The notes under the pieces were generated by a model, which saw only the letters and a program-made list of their open reading frames with translations, made no database searches and was not told the origin of the DNA. A stretch of 64,000 nt of DNA from contig JABIHH010000083.1 in NCBI GenBank assembly GCA_018649725.1, positions 62,001 to 126,000 of the forward strand, written 5' to 3'. Source of the stretch: Rhodospirillaceae bacterium. Its GTDB lineage: Bacteria > Pseudomonadota > Alphaproteobacteria > Rhodospirillales > UBA2165. Shown one piece after another: positions 33,492-42,326 of the stretch (positions are counted from its first letter, which is position 1; the number at the start of each line of letters is the position of its first letter). Both the position numbers and the translations under genes were made by a program.

Positions 33492-34922
33492 TTGTCAAAT
33501 TTCGTCAGCAAGTCATTTCGCGATCCCGATGGTATTACTATAGACGACGGTCAACGTATATTGAGGTTACTCCGCGGGACGGGGTTGACGAAGTTAGGTG
33601 ATCTAGCAGAGAGCCCCGTAGCGGAAAAGTTTATCGCCGACGGCAAGCTTATTAGAACGGAATTATTACAAGGCCGCGAAGCCGAAATTATTCTTAGTGA
33701 ATTTGAGGGGAACTGGTTGGGCGTTGCTCAACATGACAGGATTCCCTTTATTACTTACCCGCATGAATGGCCTGCAGAAATGTTGCATGCGGCGGCTAAC
33801 TTGACATTGGAGTTGGCTCAGGACTTTCTACAAGAAGGCTATGGTTTAAAAGACGCGACTCCCTACAATATTTTGTTTAGGGGTGCCAAACCGGCTTTTA
33901 TAGATGTTTTGAGTATTGAGAAACGCCAACCTTTGGATCCAATCTGGCGTGCCGAGGCTCAATTTATCAGGAATTTCATTCTCCCTCTCCTTTGTTGGAA
34001 CAAATTCGGCATCCCGCCAAACCAGCTTCTATTGAATGGCCAAGATGGAATCACGCCAGAATTTGTTTATAAGATTTCGGGTATTATGCAGCGGATGTTC
34101 CCCCCCTTTCTGTGGTGGGTAAATTTACCTGTATGGCTCGGCGCTCAAGCCGAGCGGAAGACTATCAGCCAGGCCCGCAAAACCCCAATAGCTCGCAGCC
34201 CTGAAATGGCCCGATTTATATTGGGCCGATCTTTTAAGCGCCTCAAACGTGCTCTAGCTAAGGTCGCTCCGCGGCAATCAGCTGCCTCGCATTGGCAAAA
34301 GTATGAGCAAACCTGGCTCTACACTGAGGATCAAGTCACAACCAAGAAACAATTTATTTCATCTGTACTGGGCTCTCTTTCCAACAGCAGAATATTAGAT
34401 ATCGGTTGCAATGTCGGCAGCTATAGTTTGATGGCATCAGCGCATGGTCATCAAGTCGTTGCGTTTGATGCAGACCCAACCGTCGCTGGAATTGCTTGGC
34501 GGCGGGCAGCACAGGAAAAGGCAGACATGTCAATTTTAACGGCGAATTTTGCCGATCCAACGCCTGCAACGGGTTGGATGAATGAAGAATGTAGGGCGCT
34601 CTTGCCCCGGCTTAGCAATCATTTTGATGTCGTCATCGGACTGGCCGTTATGCACCATCTCATTGTGACCTCCGGTATTCCCTTGGCGGCCCTTTTTGAA
34701 CAACTGGCCAAAACAACCAAAAAATACCTGCTTTTGGAATATATAGATCCATCGGACCAGAATTTTGAAAAAATTTCTCGCGGCCGTGATGATTTATACG
34801 GATGGTTAAACCAGCAGGTTTTTGAGGAACAAGCTAAATCTTATTTTAAAATTGAACGCAAAACTGAAGTGATTCCTGGCCAAAGGATTCTTTATTTATT
34901 TTCAAAATATAAGGTTACATAA
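33492..34922 (+). CDS. NoeA-like protein: kinase-like N-terminal half and SAM methyltransferase
   Basis: A 476-residue protein starting at TTG 33492. Residues 120-145 (LKDATPYNILF then AFIDVLSIE) resemble the catalytic and metal loops of kinase-like folds; the remainder of that half is unassigned. From about residue 295 a class I methyltransferase follows: motif I ILDIGCNVGSYSL, acidic VVAFDADP, and VVIGLAVMHHL. The layout recalls the nodulation protein NoeA and related envelope methyltransferases. Middle gene of a three-gene operon with a membrane sulfatase-like protein. Acceptor unknown, probably a cell-surface glycan or lipid precursor. Confidence 0.72.
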   Translation: MSNFVSKSFRDPDGITIDDGQRILRLLRGTGLTKLGDLAESPVAEKFIADGKLIRTELLQGREAEIILSEFEGNWLGVAQHDRIPFITYPHEWPAEMLHAAANLTLELAQDFLQEGYGLKDATPYNILFRGAKPAFIDVLSIEKRQPLDPIWRAEAQFIRNFILPLLCWNKFGIPPNQLLLNGQDGITPEFVYKISGIMQRMFPPFLWWVNLPVWLGAQAERKTISQARKTPIARSPEMARFILGRSFKRLKRALAKVAPRQSAASHWQKYEQTWLYTEDQVTTKKQFISSVLGSLSNSRILDIGCNVGSYSLMASAHGHQVVAFDADPTVAGIAWRRAAQEKADMSILTANFADPTPATGWMNEECRALLPRLSNHFDVVIGLAVMHHLIVTSGIPLAALFEQLAKTTKKYLLLEYIDPSDQNFEKISRGRDDLYGWLNQQVFEEQAKSYFKIERKTEVIPGQRILYLFSKYKVT

Positions 34923-34924
34923 CA

Positions 34925-36502
34925 TTGAAAGCGATCCTACCTAAAAAGGACTTGATAACCTTGGCGGAGGCTTTGGGCGCGGCGATGTTGTTGACGGTAC
35001 CTTTCTGGCTGGCAGCTTTCGCGAGGATAGGAACGCCATTAGATCAGAATTATATGGGTCACATGTATCACAATGTGTTTGGCTTTGTTCATGTAGACTA
35101 TCTGGCGGCAATTCTCCTAATTCTATTTACCGCTTTAATTTTTTGGGTCTTGGTTTTTCGAAATCATATGGACAACCCTATTTTAGGAAAAATCGCTTTT
35201 ACCATCTGCCTGCTGAGCCTGGCGTTTTTTGCCAATGGAATTCGTATCTATTTTTTATCCTGGGCTAATTTGACGGTGGCCCTTGAATATTTTTGGATAA
35301 CCTTAATTTTAAGCCTAGTCGTTATTCTGGGCGCATGGCGTTGGCGACACCTGTTTTTTAACATGTTAATTCCGCTCACGAGAATTGGGGCTGTATTCTT
35401 TTTGCTGGCGCTCATAAATGTCTCAATCGCCTTTATTAAGCTTCAACCTGAAAACATGACCGTCTATTCAGCCGCCGGCACCAATCAGCCCGCTAAAAAT
35501 AAAATTGCCCCAAAGCAGGTGGTTTGGATCATCTTCGATGAACTCGATGAACGTGTTGGTTTTGTTGACCGGCCAAGTAGTGTTGAAATGCCTGCATTAG
35601 ATAGATTTAGAGCGGAAGCAATCGTTGCAACGAATGCTGAGCCACCTGGCGATGTCACACTTTATTCAATACCGACCTTGTTCCAGGGGAAATATGTTGG
35701 CACCGCAGATTACACCCAACAAGATAACCTGCGGCTGAATTTTGGCGATGGCAAACGTGCGCTCTGGACTGAGTCACAGGGAATTATTCAAAAAGCCAAA
35801 TCCCAGGGAATGGATGTAGCGCTATTGGCTCAAAGCGGGCACGCCTATTGCCGCCTTTTTGCCAAATACTTGAGTTCATGCATTGAAAATGGGAATCTTT
35901 GGACAGCAAAACATCGCAATTTGTTTGCGGGCATAAAAAATGTTCTCAATTCATTGTTCGAACATGTTCCACTGGTGTATCGGGCAATGCGCGAACCTCA
36001 CATGACGATACAGGGAACTATGGGCGAGGACGTATATCAGAATTTCAAAGGTAATGTTAACCGGGTACTGGCAGATCCCAGTTATGATTTAATAATTCTG
36101 CATTGGAACATACCACACCGGCCGTTCATATATGACCATTTGAAGGATAAGTTTTCAGACAGCCTCGATACAATTACTGGTCTGGCCAGCGGGTATCTTG
36201 GTAATCTCGAACTTACCGACCTCGCTTTTTCTTCAATGCGTGAGACACTTGAAAAAGCAAATTTATGGGAGTCTAGCGCAGTCATCATATCGGCCGATCA
36301 CCGATGGCGCGAGGCTGAAAAACTGGATGGTATAAAAAGCACTAAAGTGCCGTTAATGATCAAACTGCCCGGACACAACGCAAGCAAAATAGTTTCAAGG
36401 AAAGTTACGGCGATAAACAGCTCAAAATTGATTTGGGGTCTGTTGACCGGAGAAATCAGCAGTGCTGAGGATGCAATCCAGGTAATTTTACTGCGAAAGT
36501 GA
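34925..36502 (+). CDS. Membrane-anchored alkaline-phosphatase-superfamily (sulfatase-like) enzyme
   Basis: A 525-residue protein starting at TTG 34925, two bases after the methyltransferase stop. Four or five membrane helices occupy the first 175 residues; the periplasmic domain starts near VVWIIFDELDER (metal Asp), has a Thr/Ser candidate nucleophile in GDVTLYSIPTLFQG and a later metal site SADHRWR. There is no C-x-P-x-R motif, so it is not a formylglycine sulfatase. It resembles the phosphoethanolamine/phosphoglycerol-transferase arrangement (EptA, LtaS, OpgE). It may decorate an envelope glycan or lipid together with the upstream methyltransferase. Confidence 0.7.
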   Translation: MKAILPKKDLITLAEALGAAMLLTVPFWLAAFARIGTPLDQNYMGHMYHNVFGFVHVDYLAAILLILFTALIFWVLVFRNHMDNPILGKIAFTICLLSLAFFANGIRIYFLSWANLTVALEYFWITLILSLVVILGAWRWRHLFFNMLIPLTRIGAVFFLLALINVSIAFIKLQPENMTVYSAAGTNQPAKNKIAPKQVVWIIFDELDERVGFVDRPSSVEMPALDRFRAEAIVATNAEPPGDVTLYSIPTLFQGKYVGTADYTQQDNLRLNFGDGKRALWTESQGIIQKAKSQGMDVALLAQSGHAYCRLFAKYLSSCIENGNLWTAKHRNLFAGIKNVLNSLFEHVPLVYRAMREPHMTIQGTMGEDVYQNFKGNVNRVLADPSYDLIILHWNIPHRPFIYDHLKDKFSDSLDTITGLASGYLGNLELTDLAFSSMRETLEKANLWESSAVIISADHRWREAEKLDGIKSTKVPLMIKLPGHNASKIVSRKVTAINSSKLIWGLLTGEISSAEDAIQVILLRK

Positions 36503-36504
36503 CA

Positions 36505-36521
36505 AAACCCCAGCCGGGTTT
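36505..36521 (+). terminator. Short stem-loop just after the operon end
   Basis: AAACCC/GGGTTT around CAGCC begins two bases after the stop at 36502. There is no long T run, so termination is possible but not certain. Confidence 0.35.
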
Positions 36522-36540
36522 AGGTAGCCTTCCGACCTAG

Positions 36541-36561
36541 AATGTCCGCTTTTGGCCGTAA
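36541..36561. repeat. Dispersed repeat R5, half of unit A
   Basis: AATGTCCGCTTTTGGC matches the left half of unit A seen at 7273, 8507 and 11150, but the right arm is absent. It lies downstream of the envelope-type operon. Confidence 0.5.
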
Positions 36562-36645
36562 TTTTTACAAAAAACGTCTATCTAAACGGCTATTCCGACG
36601 GCCGACGGCCCTTGATTATATATTGCGATTCCTTTTGGAAAGGAT

Positions 36646-37284
36646 TTATTGGGATACCGGAGCGAAATCCCCGGTATCTGGATCCATTACCCATAGATCG
36701 CCATCCGCAATATCAAACCAGGCGGCGTGAAGAGTTAGGCGGTTTTTATCTTCCAATATTTTTACGCAGGGGAAGGTCCTAAGATTCTCCAAGGAATAAC
36801 GAACTGACCGGCGTTCCAACTCGGTTTGTTTTTCGGCACTGGGAAGTTCGCTGGACGAAACAGCAGCAGCAGCAGGTGACAAGAGCCCCATCCACTTGCC
36901 GATAAAATCACCCGGCGAAAGCGGCCCGGCATCAACATTAAGCGCTGCCTGAATACCACCACATCGCCCATGGCCCAAGACGACGATATGTTTCACTTTT
37001 AGACTTTGAACGGCGAACTCAAGCGCCGCCGACGTCGCATGATAAGTGCCGTCAGGCTCGTAAGGCGGCACCAAATTGGCAACATTGCGCACAACAAACA
37101 TCTCGCCAGGTGTCGAGTCGAAAATGGTTTCTGGTGCAGCGCGGGAATCACAGCAGGCAATAACCATGGTTTCTGGTGTTTGCCCCTGGTCAGCTAGGAC
37201 TTGATAGCGTTGTCGTTCGCGATCAAAACGACCACTTTTAAAGTCGTTATAGCCATTTAACAGTGTTTCTGGGAAATCAGACAT
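36646..37284 (-). CDS. Beta-class carbonic anhydrase
   Basis: A 212-residue zinc enzyme that interconverts CO2 and bicarbonate in the cytoplasm. Zinc ligands Cys44, His105 and Cys108 are visible (ACCDSR and GHGRCGG) along with the Asp46-x-Arg48 dyad. Full length for the bacterial beta class. It stands alone, 98 bases from the lysine-catabolism pair on the same strand, and may be transcribed with it or on its own. Confidence 0.95.
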   Translation of the reverse strand: MSDFPETLLNGYNDFKSGRFDRERQRYQVLADQGQTPETMVIACCDSRAAPETIFDSTPGEMFVVRNVANLVPPYEPDGTYHATSAALEFAVQSLKVKHIVVLGHGRCGGIQAALNVDAGPLSPGDFIGKWMGLLSPAAAAVSSSELPSAEKQTELERRSVRYSLENLRTFPCVKILEDKNRLTLHAAWFDIADGDLWVMDPDTGDFAPVSQ

Positions 37285-37382
37285 TTTTAATTATGTATTC
37301 AGCTGCAATTTAAGATGAACCCAATCTACCCGTAGGTTTTCCAAAGGGGAAGATATTTCAGTTATCAGGAAGAAATATTCTT

Positions 37383-38888
37383 CTAATCAGCAGGGCCGAA
37401 TTTTATCCCCTGGGCCAGCGGGATATCATCCGAATAGTTGATCGTATTGGTGGCCCGGCGCATGTAGTTTTTCCAAGCATCTGAGCCAGATTCTCGCCCA
37501 CCACCGGTTTGCTTCTCGCCGCCAAAAGCACCGCCAATCTCAGCGCCGGAAGGGCCGATATTGACGTTGGCGATGCCGCAATCACTGCCTGCGGCAGAAA
37601 GAAATTTCTCGGCTTCCCGCAAATCGGTCGTAAAGATGCTCGACGCCAAGCCTTGCGGCACATCATTGTGAAGCTTAAGGGCTTCCTCGAAGTCCTCATA
37701 TTCCAAAACATAAAGAATAGGCGCGAATGTTTCTTCTTTAACAATTTCGCTTTGTGTTGGCATGTCGACAATGGCAGGCTGCATGTAGCACGCATCAGGA
37801 TAGCCGTCGACATAGACCCGTCCCCCACCATGAACCTTGCCGCCTTGTTCAGCGGCTTTAGCCAAAATATCTTCCATGTGAATCCCGGCCTCACCATCAA
37901 TCAACGGGCCAACGAGAATTTTTTCATCCAACGGATTGCCGATAGTAATTGAGCCATAAGCATGAATAAGGCGTTCCAGAATTTCTTCCTTAATATCTTT
38001 ATGGACGATCAGGCGACGTAGCGAGGTGCAGCGCTGCCCAGCGGTACCGACGCTCGAGAATAAGATGGCTTTCTCAGCCAGAGCTAAATCAGCCGAAGGC
38101 GTTAAAACGAGCGCATTATTGCCGCCAAGCTCGAGCAATGATCGGCCAAATCGAGCGGCGAGTTTAGGCCCAACAATTTGGCCCATTCGGGTGCTGCCGG
38201 TCGCGCTGATCAGCGAAACATTAGAATTTTCAACCAACGCCTCACCAATCGCCGGACCACCAATAATGATCTGGGCCAAATCTGGCGGTGCTTCACCAAA
38301 CTTAGCGACGGCGTTCTGAAACAATTTCTGACAAGCCAATGCGGTGAGCGGCGTTTTCTCCGACGGCTTCCAGATGACGGGATTGCCGCAGGTAATCGCC
38401 AATGCCGCATTCCAGGCCCAGACGGCAACTGGAAAATTAAACGCTGAAATTACGCCGACAACTCCCAGTGGATGCCAAGTTTCCATCATGCGGTGGCCGG
38501 GACGCTCGGAGGCAATGGTCAGGCCATAGAGCTGGCGCGAAAGACCGACAGAAAAATCACAAATATCGATCATTTCCTGGACTTCACCCAGACCTTCTTG
38601 CAGAATTTTACCGCACTCGATCGTCACCAATTCTCCAAGCGCTTCCTTGTGAGTGCGCAGCTCTTCACCTAACAATCGAATAAGTTCGCCGCGCTTGGGT
38701 GGCGGTATCATGCGCCAAACCTCAAAGGTTGTTTTGGCTGCGGTAATTTTTTGCTCAACCGTTTCAGGACTATCTTGATGAACACGGGCAAATTCAAGGC
38801 CATTAATTGGCGAGTGAACCGACAGATCGCCATCTGTTAAATCCACCTCATTTAAGCCAAGATCAGCAATTACATTTTTTAAATCCAT
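37383..38888 (-). CDS. amaB: Alpha-aminoadipic semialdehyde dehydrogenase (ALDH7 type)
   Basis: A 501-residue aldehyde dehydrogenase. The general-base Glu (LELGGNN), catalytic Cys (AGQRCTSLRR) and NAD motif (SAFNFPVAVWAWN) are clear, and the C-terminal run GGAFGGEKQTGGGRESGSDAW matches the ALDH7/AASADH branch closely. It oxidises aminoadipate semialdehyde (in equilibrium with piperideine-6-carboxylate) to 2-aminoadipate. ATG 38888 has GGGAGAG upstream. It follows a saccharopine-dehydrogenase-fold gene by 27 bases, which fits lysine degradation. Confidence 0.9.
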   Translation of the reverse strand: MDLKNVIADLGLNEVDLTDGDLSVHSPINGLEFARVHQDSPETVEQKITAAKTTFEVWRMIPPPKRGELIRLLGEELRTHKEALGELVTIECGKILQEGLGEVQEMIDICDFSVGLSRQLYGLTIASERPGHRMMETWHPLGVVGVISAFNFPVAVWAWNAALAITCGNPVIWKPSEKTPLTALACQKLFQNAVAKFGEAPPDLAQIIIGGPAIGEALVENSNVSLISATGSTRMGQIVGPKLAARFGRSLLELGGNNALVLTPSADLALAEKAILFSSVGTAGQRCTSLRRLIVHKDIKEEILERLIHAYGSITIGNPLDEKILVGPLIDGEAGIHMEDILAKAAEQGGKVHGGGRVYVDGYPDACYMQPAIVDMPTQSEIVKEETFAPILYVLEYEDFEEALKLHNDVPQGLASSIFTTDLREAEKFLSAAGSDCGIANVNIGPSGAEIGGAFGGEKQTGGGRESGSDAWKNYMRRATNTINYSDDIPLAQGIKFGPAD

Positions 38889-38915
38889 CTGACTCTCCCG
38901 CACTTAAAAATTAGT

Positions 38916-39992
38916 TCAGGCGTATACTTTGCCAAATCGGTTGGATATGAAATCTTCGAAATCTATATCTTCTTGTTTTACAAAGCCCGACCTTGGTATC
39001 TTACCTTCCCGGTGAAGATCAACGACGGCGCAAAGTGCGGTGGCCGTCGTTAATTGAATGGCACTCCAGCGACCATCTTCACGGCCATAAATTTTCTTGG
39101 CATAGGATTCCTGATGAAGCTTGCCATCTTTATTGCCTTTGACGGTAACAAAAATGACCACGACATCTTGCTCGGTCAGGGGGACACCGTATTCGATAAC
39201 ATCTTTAAAGACATCTCGCCTGGAGCAAAGATTTAAATCATTGGCCAGCAGTTTGATCATATCGCGGTGGCCGGGATAGCGAATGGTTTTGTAATTCAAA
39301 TTCCGCACCCGACCGTCCAGAGATTCGCACAAGCTGCCGATCCCTCCCGAAGTCGAAAAGGCTTCATAACGTACGCCATCGAGAGAAATTTCTTCCAGGG
39401 ATTCGAGCGGTAAGACCTCCCGCCTTTCGCCCTCATGGATGACCTCGCAAGGATTACAATATTCGTTAATGAGCCCATCAAGGCTCCAGGTCAGATTATA
39501 CTTAAGGGCATTGTCGGGATATTGCGGCAGCGCACCGACCCGCATTTTTACGTCCAGAGGCTCTTCATAGAGATTGACCAGATGATGGGCGACAATTGCA
39601 ATGAAGCCGGGTGCCAAACCACATTGAGGGACAAAGGCGGAGCTCGCACCTGCTGCCATTTCCCGAATTTTTCGAGCCGTGATGACGTCTTCAGTGGGGT
39701 CAAAATAATTAACCCCGACATCAGCGGCAGCTTGCGCAACTTGCAAATCGAGATAATAGGGCAGCGTACTAATCACCGCATCCTGACCTTCAAGACCCTT
39801 GCGCAGCGCCTTCTCGTCGGTGACGTCCAATAATATCGGATTTAAATTATTATGCTGGCTCGAAGCAAAGGATTTTTCATGCGCATCGGCAAATTGGACA
39901 TCGTAATCTTCGGTCTCTCGTAACATTTCGCCGACAGTCGTACCAATTTTACCGGCACCGAGGATCAAGACTTTCGTTGGGGAATTGGTCAT
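38916..39992 (-). CDS. Saccharopine-dehydrogenase-fold protein, probable lysine 6-dehydrogenase
   Basis: A 358-residue protein with N-terminal Rossmann motif LILGAGKIG, STLPYYLDLQVAQAAADVGVNYFDP and QCGLAPGF, all typical of the saccharopine dehydrogenase/lysine epsilon-dehydrogenase group. With the adjacent AASADH it gives a two-step route: lysine to piperideine-6-carboxylate, then aminoadipate. A saccharopine reductase role is the alternative, but no lysine-ketoglutarate reductase is nearby. Confidence 0.82.
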   Translation of the reverse strand: MTNSPTKVLILGAGKIGTTVGEMLRETEDYDVQFADAHEKSFASSQHNNLNPILLDVTDEKALRKGLEGQDAVISTLPYYLDLQVAQAAADVGVNYFDPTEDVITARKIREMAAGASSAFVPQCGLAPGFIAIVAHHLVNLYEEPLDVKMRVGALPQYPDNALKYNLTWSLDGLINEYCNPCEVIHEGERREVLPLESLEEISLDGVRYEAFSTSGGIGSLCESLDGRVRNLNYKTIRYPGHRDMIKLLANDLNLCSRRDVFKDVIEYGVPLTEQDVVVIFVTVKGNKDGKLHQESYAKKIYGREDGRWSAIQLTTATALCAVVDLHREGKIPRSGFVKQEDIDFEDFISNRFGKVYA

Positions 39993-40148
39993 TTGCGGCC
40001 CTCCTAAAGGGGAACAAAATTCCTACCCCTCCTTACTTATATAGCTGAAATTTTAACAAATCAAAGCGATCTCATTGATTCGTGATTACAAAGGTGATTT
40101 TTTATTTTATTCTAGCGAACTTAATTCTTAACAGAGAGGCCTAGTTAA

Positions 40149-41261
40149 ATGTCATCAATTCCATTTGAAAATTGCGACTATGAGGTTCGGCAAAACCTTA
40201 TCGACGCACATCAGGAGGCCTGGGCCAAAATTGCCGCCCCCGGCACCTGGCTCGATAGTGAGCAGAGGCTTGCTGTCGTTGCCGAAATCCGCCAAGCGCG
40301 ATCTTGTGACTTTTGTCATGAAATCAAAGACGCTTTGTCACCCAATGCCGTCACTGGCGTGCATACTGCAACCGGTGCGTTGAGTGACGCTGAAGTTGAA
40401 CTTATTCACCGGGGCGTCTCCGACCCGGGACGTCTGAGCCAAAAATGGACGCAAGATGTTTTGGCCGGTGGGCTTAGCGAAGGCGAATATGTAGAAATCG
40501 TCGGCATTATTGCCTCGGTTATGATCATGGATACGGCAACGACGGCTTTGGGCTGTCCTGATACGGATGCGCCGGAAGTTGTTACTGGTGAACCTTCACG
40601 TTATCAGCCACCTGGTGCCAGAGTTGAAGCGGCTTGGCTACCGATTGTCGAGCCAGAAGATGCCGTTGAGGCCGATGGCCCCATGTATCCAAGCCCCAAG
40701 GCCGGCTACATCTATCGCGGTCTTTCAAGTGTTCCAGAATCTATGCGAAACTATTGGGCAATGGCCAATGAGCATTATCTGCCCGGCCAATATGTCTATC
40801 AATTTGATCAAACAATTCGTGCCATTTCGAGGCCGCAGATGGAGCTCATGGCAGCTCGGGGCTCCGGCCTCCACCAATGCGCTTATTGAACAACGGCACA
40901 CACCTACATGCTCCGTGAGAGCACGCAAATTGCCGATACCGAAGTTGAACTGAAAGACGTCACCGAAGGCTTAAGCGATGGCACGCAAATACCTAATGCT
41001 GAAGCCTTGGTGAATTTCGCTGAAGCGATTGTATCCAGGGATTGCGCTCGAATAGCTGAAACCCGCAAAGTCGTATTTGACACTCTAGGCAATGACGCCA
41101 CCGTAGATGCTGGCGCCGTCGCCTCAGCCTTCCACGGCTTCGTCCGGATCGCCGACACCATCGGCATTCCATATGACACGGCAGCCCAAGGTCAAGATGC
41201 CCCCGAAATCCGCGAAGCGGCGGGCATCAACGACTTCTACCGCATCCAACAAGCGGGTTAA
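40149..41261 (+). CDS. Two-module AhpD-like thiol oxidoreductase, probable selenoprotein (in-frame TGA = Sec247)
   Basis: One frame of 371 codons contains a single TGA at 40887-40889 (codon 247). Upstream is the first AhpD/CMD-like module with CxxC at Cys53-Cys56 (RSCDFCHEI). The second module reads ELMAARGSGLHQCAY, then TGA, then TTAHTYML; AhpD-family homologues have CxxC followed by xxAH here, so the TGA sits exactly at the second Cys, giving C244-A-Y-U247. The frame stays open and AhpD-like for 124 codons beyond it. A SECIS-like hairpin follows (40894-40935). The predicted role is a peroxidase or disulfide oxidoreductase. Start ATG 40149 follows GAGAGG. A nonsense mutation is the alternative. 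selA, selB and selC are not in this window. Confidence 0.72.
40894..40935 (+). promoter_or_regulatory. Candidate bacterial SECIS element downstream of the in-frame TGA
   Basis: Apical hairpin TGCTC (40909-40913)/GAGCA (40919-40923) closes loop CGTGA. The loop GU is about 26-27 bases after the TGA, with G as second loop base, as expected for bacterial SECIS. Outer arms CGGCA (40894-40898) and TGCCG (40931-40935) can pair below it. It lies inside the coding sequence, as bacterial SECIS do. Confidence 0.6.
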
Positions 41262-41274
41262 CTAATAGGTTAAG

Positions 41275-41309
41275 AATGTAATTAAGGTGGCAGTCACCTT
41301 TGTTACATT
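41275..41309. other. 35-base stem-loop between the AhpD-like gene and the amidohydrolase
   Basis: Outer arms AATGTAA/TTACATT and inner arms AAGGTG/CACCTT close loop GCAGT, with two-base internal bulges. It lies 13 bases after the stop at 41261 and just before the ribosome-binding site (GGGGAG) of the next gene. It could be an attenuator, an RNA-stability element or a REP-type repeat; no T run marks a terminator. Confidence 0.5.
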
Positions 41310-41327
41310 TCTTGCCGGGGAGATGAC

Positions 41328-42326
41328 ATGGCGATCGATCTACATACCCACTATGTGCCGGAGACGTTAGCGGCTGAGTTGCGCAAGCGTGAGGTGCCGC
41401 CGTTTATTCGGACAAAGGAAGATGGCAACGAGATTTTTCAAATGCCGCATGGGCAGCTGGCGTTTCCAACCAGCTTCATGGATATGACTGCCCGGCGTGA
41501 ATTTATGACCGGGCTCAACATTCAGCGCCAAGTGCTGTCTTTTCCCGGCCTGTTTGGGCTGGATAGTATTGCCGCCAGCGAAAGCCTGCCTTTGGTTCAA
41601 ATTTTTAACGATGAGGTGGCCAAGCTCTCGAAAGAGTTTCCAGATACATTCTCCGGCCTAGCTGCCCTACCGATGGCGGATATTGATCTTGCCGTTCAGG
41701 AATACCGGCGCGCGCGGGATGAGCTTGGGTTGATTGGCGTGATTTTGCCCAATAACTGTTTTGTCAGCGAAGATCACGTAGCCGAGCTGGCGCCAATTTT
41801 CAAAGCCGTCCAGGAAATCGGTGGTCATGTTTTCATTCATCCCGGTCGCCGCCCTGATGAAGTCCCTGAAGTCTATGAGCCAAAATCACCACCCTTCAAA
41901 GATAACGTCGCTGAACGCCTAGCGCTTACGGTTCAAAACAGCGTCAGTCATTGTATGGTGACCTTGTTGTTCAGCGATTTCCTCGACGCCTACCCGGATA
42001 TCTCGCTGCATGTCGCCAATATGGGCGGCACACTGCCTTATGTCATTGAGCGCATGGATAACGTGACGCTGACCCGGACACCGGATGCCGCGCTGCCGAG
42101 CTCGAAGGCTGGACGCGTGCATGTTGACTGCTCATCGCTCGGGCCAAAATCGCTTGAACTGGCGGTGAAAGTTTTCGGTGCGGACCGCATTGTGTTTGGT
42201 ACGGACTGCCCAATCTTCTCGACCGAACAGTCTTTAAACGCTGTCGCCACGGCTGATATCAGTGATGCAGATCGGCAAAAAATACTAACTGGCAATGCCG
42301 AGCAGCTATTGGCGGCGTATTTTTAG
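41328..42326 (+). CDS. Amidohydrolase family 2 (ACMSD-like) enzyme
   Basis: A 332-residue TIM-barrel metal enzyme with His6-x-His8 (DLHTH), FIHPGR, HVANMGGTLPY and FGTDCP, the same metal set as the family-2 protein at 20951. It is probably a decarboxylase or hydrolase of an aromatic or ring-cleavage acid. It lies 66 bases after the AhpD-like gene, with a stem-loop between. Its end overlaps the convergent GST gene by four bases. Confidence 0.85.
   Translation: MAIDLHTHYVPETLAAELRKREVPPFIRTKEDGNEIFQMPHGQLAFPTSFMDMTARREFMTGLNIQRQVLSFPGLFGLDSIAASESLPLVQIFNDEVAKLSKEFPDTFSGLAALPMADIDLAVQEYRRARDELGLIGVILPNNCFVSEDHVAELAPIFKAVQEIGGHVFIHPGRRPDEVPEVYEPKSPPFKDNVAERLALTVQNSVSHCMVTLLFSDFLDAYPDISLHVANMGGTLPYVIERMDNVTLTRTPDAALPSSKAGRVHVDCSSLGPKSLELAVKVFGADRIVFGTDCPIFSTEQSLNAVATADISDADRQKILTGNAEQLLAAYF

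Noticed and set aside
40890-41261. Reading the AhpD-like locus as two genes or a simple pseudogene
   Set aside because: Both parts share one frame, there is no ribosome-binding site for the ATG at 40908, the TGA falls precisely at a conserved Cys and a SECIS-like hairpin follows. A nonsense mutation remains possible but is less economical.
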